A stretch of DNA of 9,420 bases from Aquificaceae bacterium (GTDB lineage: Bacteria > Aquificota > Aquificia > Aquificales > Aquificaceae), in the NCBI GenBank assembly GCA_027014185.1, contig JALWEK010000148.1:1-9420 (forward strand). The letters run 5' to 3'. This document shows, one piece after another, positions 7,040-9,420 of this stretch. The notes beneath the pieces are model-generated. The model searched no databases and was not told where the DNA came from. It was given only the letters and a program-made list of their open reading frames with translations. The translations under genes were made by a program, and so were the position numbers. Position 1 is the first letter of the stretch. Each line of letters opens with the position of its first letter.

Positions 7040-7045
7040 CTGCGA

Positions 7046-7051
7046 TATAAT
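7046..7051 (+). promoter_or_regulatory. Consensus -10 hexamer upstream of serA
   Basis: A perfect TATAAT lies six bases after the copA stop and 32 bases before the serA start. No convincing -35 stands 16-18 bases upstream, which falls inside the end of copA. A transcript starting about seven bases downstream would have a leader of roughly 25 bases containing the serA Shine-Dalgarno site. This is a separate promoter for serA by inference. Confidence 0.5.
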
Positions 7052-7071
7052 AATTGCTCTAAACCACCTCT

Positions 7072-7076
7072 GGAGG
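7072..7076 (+). promoter_or_regulatory. Shine-Dalgarno site deciding the TTG start of serA
   Basis: GGAGG ends seven bases before TTG 7084, an ideal spacing. The in-frame TGA at 7078-7080 rules out any longer start. The ATG at 7077 touches the GGAGG and is in another frame, so it is not a competing start. Confidence 0.8.
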
Positions 7077-7083
7077 ATGAGGA

Positions 7084-8676
7084 TTGTACAAGGTGCTCAT
7101 AACCGACCCCATAGCCTCTAAGGGCATAGAACTTCTCGAGAGGGAACCGGATATAGAGGTGTATAACGAGCCTGAGATATCTTACGAGGAGCTTCTAGAG
7201 GTAGTTGGAGACTTCGACTGTATAATCACGAGAAGCAGAACGCCGGTAACCAAGGAGCTTCTGGATAGGGCTAAGAAACTCAAGGTTGTGGGAAGGGCAG
7301 GCGTGGGGGTGGACAACGTAGATATAGAAGAGGCCACGAGAAGAGGGATACTGGTCGTAAATACCCCGGGGGCAAACACCATAGGGGCCACCGAGCTCAC
7401 CCTTATGCATATGCTGACTATCCTGAGGAACGGACACAGGGCCCACGAGTCGATGCTCGAGCACAGATGGGATAGGAAGAGGTTCATGGGAACGGAGCTT
7501 TACGGGAAGACCCTGGGGATAATAGGCCTCGGAAACATAGGTTCCCAGGTTGCGATAAGGGCCAAGGCCTTCGGTATGAGGGTTATGGCCTACGATCCGT
7601 ACATACCTAGGGAGAAGGCCGACAAGCTGGGGGTCAAGCTCCTAGACGATCTTCACGAGATGCTCAGGGAGATAGATGTGCTGACCATACATGCGCCCTT
7701 GACGCACGAGACAAGGAACATGATAAGCGAAAGGGAGTTCGAAATAATGAAGGAGGGGGTATATATAGTCAACTGTGCGAGGGGGGGAATAGTGAACGAG
7801 GAGGCTCTCATAAAGAACCTAGAGAGCGGTAAAGTAAGAGGTGTAGCCTTAGACGTTTACTCCAAAGAACCTCCTCCTCCCGAATTTATAGACAGGCTCA
7901 GGAAGTTCGAAAACGTCTCCCTCTCACCCCACATAGGTGCGAACACCTACGAGTCCCAGGAGAACGTGGCCGTTATAGTTGCCCAGCAGGTTATAAAGGC
8001 CCTGAAGGGACATACGGTAGAGTACGTTGTGAACGCCCCCTTCCCCGATCTCTCTGTTCTCACCCTTATAAAGCCCCATCTCGACCTTGCGGAGAAGATG
8101 GGAAGGTTCATGGTGCAGTGGGCCGAAGAAGGCATAAGGGAGGTCCATATAGAGGTCCGAGGAGACATATCCGAGCACTTCCACCCCATATCCGCCGCAG
8201 TGCTTAAGGGCATCCTGGAGGAGGTTGTGGACTTCCCTGTGAACATAATAAACGCCACCTATGTGGCCAAGGACAGGGGTATAAAGGTGGAGGAACTGTC
8301 CTCGGAAGATACTCCCGATTTCAAGCACTACATAAAGGTAGTTGTAAGATCTGACGGCAGCGAGAAGGTTGTTGCTGGGACGGTTCTCGAAGGCCAGCTT
8401 CTGAGGATAGTCCAGATAGACAGGTACAGGGTTGATATAGAGCCGGAAGGGATACTCCTGGTGTTTGAAAACAAGGACGTTCCGGGAGTGATAGGAAAGA
8501 TAGGCTCTATCTTGGGAGGTGCGAACGTAAACATAGCTGGCTTCAGGCTCGGCCGGGAGAAAAAGGGAGGGATAGCACTCGGGATACTGAACTTGGACGA
8601 TCAGGTTCCAGAACACGTCCTCGAGGATCTCAGAAGCATACCCGAGATACTTTTCGTAAAGCAGGTGGTTTTGTAA
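7084..8676 (+). CDS. serA: D-3-phosphoglycerate dehydrogenase (SerA)
   Basis: SerA oxidises 3-phosphoglycerate to 3-phosphohydroxypyruvate with NAD+, the first step of the phosphorylated serine pathway, in the cytosol. The 530-residue length is that of the long bacterial form. Domains: substrate-binding domain (1 to about 100 plus about 285-320); Rossmann NAD-binding domain with GLGNIG at 148-153; catalytic Arg233 (CARGGI), Glu262 (KEPP) and His283 (SPHIGANT); an intervening allosteric ASB-type domain (about 320-450); and a C-terminal ACT domain (about 455-530) containing KDVPGVIGKIGSIL. The ACT domain implies feedback inhibition by serine, as known for long SerA enzymes. The start is TTG, supported by a GGAGG seven bases upstream; the next candidate, GTG at 7093, would cut into the first strand. 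Composition and codon use match the upstream genes, then change just after its stop. Confidence 0.96.
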   Translation: MYKVLITDPIASKGIELLEREPDIEVYNEPEISYEELLEVVGDFDCIITRSRTPVTKELLDRAKKLKVVGRAGVGVDNVDIEEATRRGILVVNTPGANTIGATELTLMHMLTILRNGHRAHESMLEHRWDRKRFMGTELYGKTLGIIGLGNIGSQVAIRAKAFGMRVMAYDPYIPREKADKLGVKLLDDLHEMLREIDVLTIHAPLTHETRNMISEREFEIMKEGVYIVNCARGGIVNEEALIKNLESGKVRGVALDVYSKEPPPPEFIDRLRKFENVSLSPHIGANTYESQENVAVIVAQQVIKALKGHTVEYVVNAPFPDLSVLTLIKPHLDLAEKMGRFMVQWAEEGIREVHIEVRGDISEHFHPISAAVLKGILEEVVDFPVNIINATYVAKDRGIKVEELSSEDTPDFKHYIKVVVRSDGSEKVVAGTVLEGQLLRIVQIDRYRVDIEPEGILLVFENKDVPGVIGKIGSILGGANVNIAGFRLGREKKGGIALGILNLDDQVPEHVLEDLRSIPEILFVKQVVL

Positions 8677-8682
8677 TATATT
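8677..8682 (+). promoter_or_regulatory. Putative -10 element before the AT-rich gene
   Basis: TATATT follows the serA stop directly and ends eight bases before GTG 8691. The wider TATATTAAT is identical to the stretch ahead of thiD (1879-1887). The 14-base gap has no Shine-Dalgarno sequence. In DNA this AT-rich, such a match is weak evidence. Confidence 0.3.
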
Positions 8683-8690
8683 AATTAACA

Positions 8691-9420
8691 GTGAGTAAGT
8701 TTACATATGAATTTGAAATTCTAATGAATTTCCTTGGATGGGGAGATCCAAATCCTACATTAATAACAATAGGAATTGAGGAAGGTGGAATATGGTGTAT
8801 GAATGAGATGAATGATAAACAAAAGGGGAGTTTTGAGAAAATTTGCGGTCCGCTAAAACATGAAGAACGTGATATTAACTACGTCCGTCGTTGTATTAGG
8901 GAAAGGTTTAAATTTAATATAAAGCCTGTAAACCTACCTAATGAATCAAATATATTCCCGATTGCCCACCCTATAGCTAAAATCGCCTGTGGTATTAGCA
9001 GAATTAGTGGAGAGAAATGTTTTAATTGGAGGGAATATAGAGACAAAATACTTTGGACTAAAGGAAGCAAAATAGCTAACATAAATCTATACCCCTTAGG
9101 CAAGAAAAGTTTAAATAAAGATTTGCCTAAATGTTATAAAGAACTTTTTGGAGATTTTTCTCCTGAAGAATACAAAGAGAGAGTTAGAAGAGAAAGATTT
9201 CCGAAAATTCGCGAGCTATTAAACAACTCTGATGTGAAGGCTATTATATGTTACGGAAAAGGCTATAGAGAAGAATATTGGAGGGAGTTTAAGTGTTTGG
9301 TAGGAATTGACACATTAGAAAACATTAATAGTAATTTGGCATTTGATGATAAAAGGAAGATAATCTTGACAAGACATTTTAGCAGAGGCTTTCCAAACAA
9401 GCTCGTTGATTGTATTATAG
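8691..9420 (+). CDS. Uncharacterised uracil-DNA-glycosylase-fold-like protein, 3' end missing
   Basis: An open frame of 243 codons runs off the right edge with no stop, reading as a well-formed protein. Motifs suggest the uracil-DNA-glycosylase superfamily: GDPNP then LITIGIEEGG (about 18-33, the place of the first active-site loop), NINLYPLGKK at 130-139 (like the core 'N..PLg' strand), IICYGKG at 185-191 (like the 'vllG' strand), and ILTRHFSRGFPN at 225-236, where His229-Phe-Ser would match the second motif (HPS in classical enzymes). The resemblance is from memory of motifs; DNA-repair activity is not shown, and the classical catalytic Asp/Asn is not clear. Nine cysteines are present, but I cannot assign an Fe-S cluster. 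The GTG at 8691 keeps the conserved start; ATG 8724 is an alternative that would leave only a short lead before GDPNP. No Shine-Dalgarno sequence precedes it. It is AT-rich, unlike every other gene here, so probably horizontally acquired. Confidence 0.7.
   Translation, partial: MSKFTYEFEILMNFLGWGDPNPTLITIGIEEGGIWCMNEMNDKQKGSFEKICGPLKHEERDINYVRRCIRERFKFNIKPVNLPNESNIFPIAHPIAKIACGISRISGEKCFNWREYRDKILWTKGSKIANINLYPLGKKSLNKDLPKCYKELFGDFSPEEYKERVRRERFPKIRELLNNSDVKAIICYGKGYREEYWREFKCLVGIDTLENINSNLAFDDKRKIILTRHFSRGFPNKLVDCII

Larger units (their letters stand above)
8677..9420. other. AT-rich segment, probable edge of acquired DNA
   Basis: Composition changes sharply right after the serA stop. Rows counted by hand give 35% G+C (8881-8940) and 28% (9121-9180), against 52% in serA (8041-8100). 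Codon use also changes: CGT arginine, TTA leucine, AAT, AAA and ATT become common, where upstream genes favour AGG, CTC, AAC, AAG and ATA. No tRNA, integrase, terminal repeat or insertion-sequence end is visible at the junction. The right edge is outside the window. Confidence 0.65.

Noticed and set aside
7077..7121. Short ATG-initiated frame (14 codons) overlapping the serA start
   Set aside because: Its ATG touches the GGAGG with no spacer and it is out of frame with serA; not a credible leader peptide.
7924..8616. Long antisense frame within serA (230 codons)
   Set aside because: Opposite-strand shadow of the SerA allosteric and ACT domains; no recognisable motifs or ribosome site.
8674..8688. 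Palindromes TAATATATTA and TTAATTAA at the composition junction as an attachment site or terminator
   Set aside because: Short, pure AT palindromes without a GC stem or T-tract and with no second copy in the window; the first also overlaps the serA stop.
8879..9103. Minus-strand frame of 74 codons in the AT-rich segment
   Set aside because: It lies opposite a continuous 243-codon plus-strand frame with UDG-fold-like motifs and has no ribosome site; treated as chance.

Overview
The window looks like chromosomal DNA from a thermophilic, Gram-negative-type bacterium, most likely an Aquificota member. Supporting signs are an outer-membrane BamA/Omp85 protein, short Lys/Glu/Arg-rich proteins, arginine written almost only as AGG/AGA, isoleucine mostly as ATA, very tight gene packing, and a THEP1-type NTPase of the kind known from Aquifex and archaea. 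One 60-base row of serA that I counted is 52% G+C. From memory this would suit a Thermovibrio-like genome better than the mid-40s genomes of Aquifex or Hydrogenobacter, but the genus is not resolved.

Layout. Bases 1-1875 carry the 3' part of bamA (outer-membrane protein assembly). After 15 bases come thiD (thiamine pyrimidine kinase) and an overlapping small CPBP-family membrane protease-like gene. The protease-like gene runs tail-to-tail into aroD (shikimate pathway, minus strand), with a 63-base antisense overlap. aroD and coaE (last step of CoA synthesis) diverge from a 23-base gap that holds a perfectly palindromic -10 element. coaE overlaps the THEP1 NTPase by four bases, so these two form an operon. 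Next come copA (Cu+-exporting P-type ATPase) and serA (first step of serine synthesis), each after a short gap with promoter-like sequence. Apart from copA and the two unassigned proteins, this is housekeeping metabolism, and the genes do not form one pathway.

At base 8677 the composition changes abruptly to AT-rich (two rows counted at 28% and 35% G+C) with different codon use. An open frame runs from a GTG at 8691 off the right edge. Its visible 243 residues carry motifs resembling the uracil-DNA-glycosylase fold, and it is probably the edge of recently acquired DNA.

The most notable non-coding signal is that several 5'-most genes (thiD, aroD, coaE, less clearly copA and the AT-rich gene) have a -10-like hexamer ending only 6-8 bases before the start codon and no Shine-Dalgarno sequence. 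This suggests leaderless mRNAs. By contrast, serA and THEP1 have clear Shine-Dalgarno sequences. I found no RNA genes, CRISPR arrays, insertion sequences or convincing intrinsic terminators, and no gene-free stretch over 50 bases.
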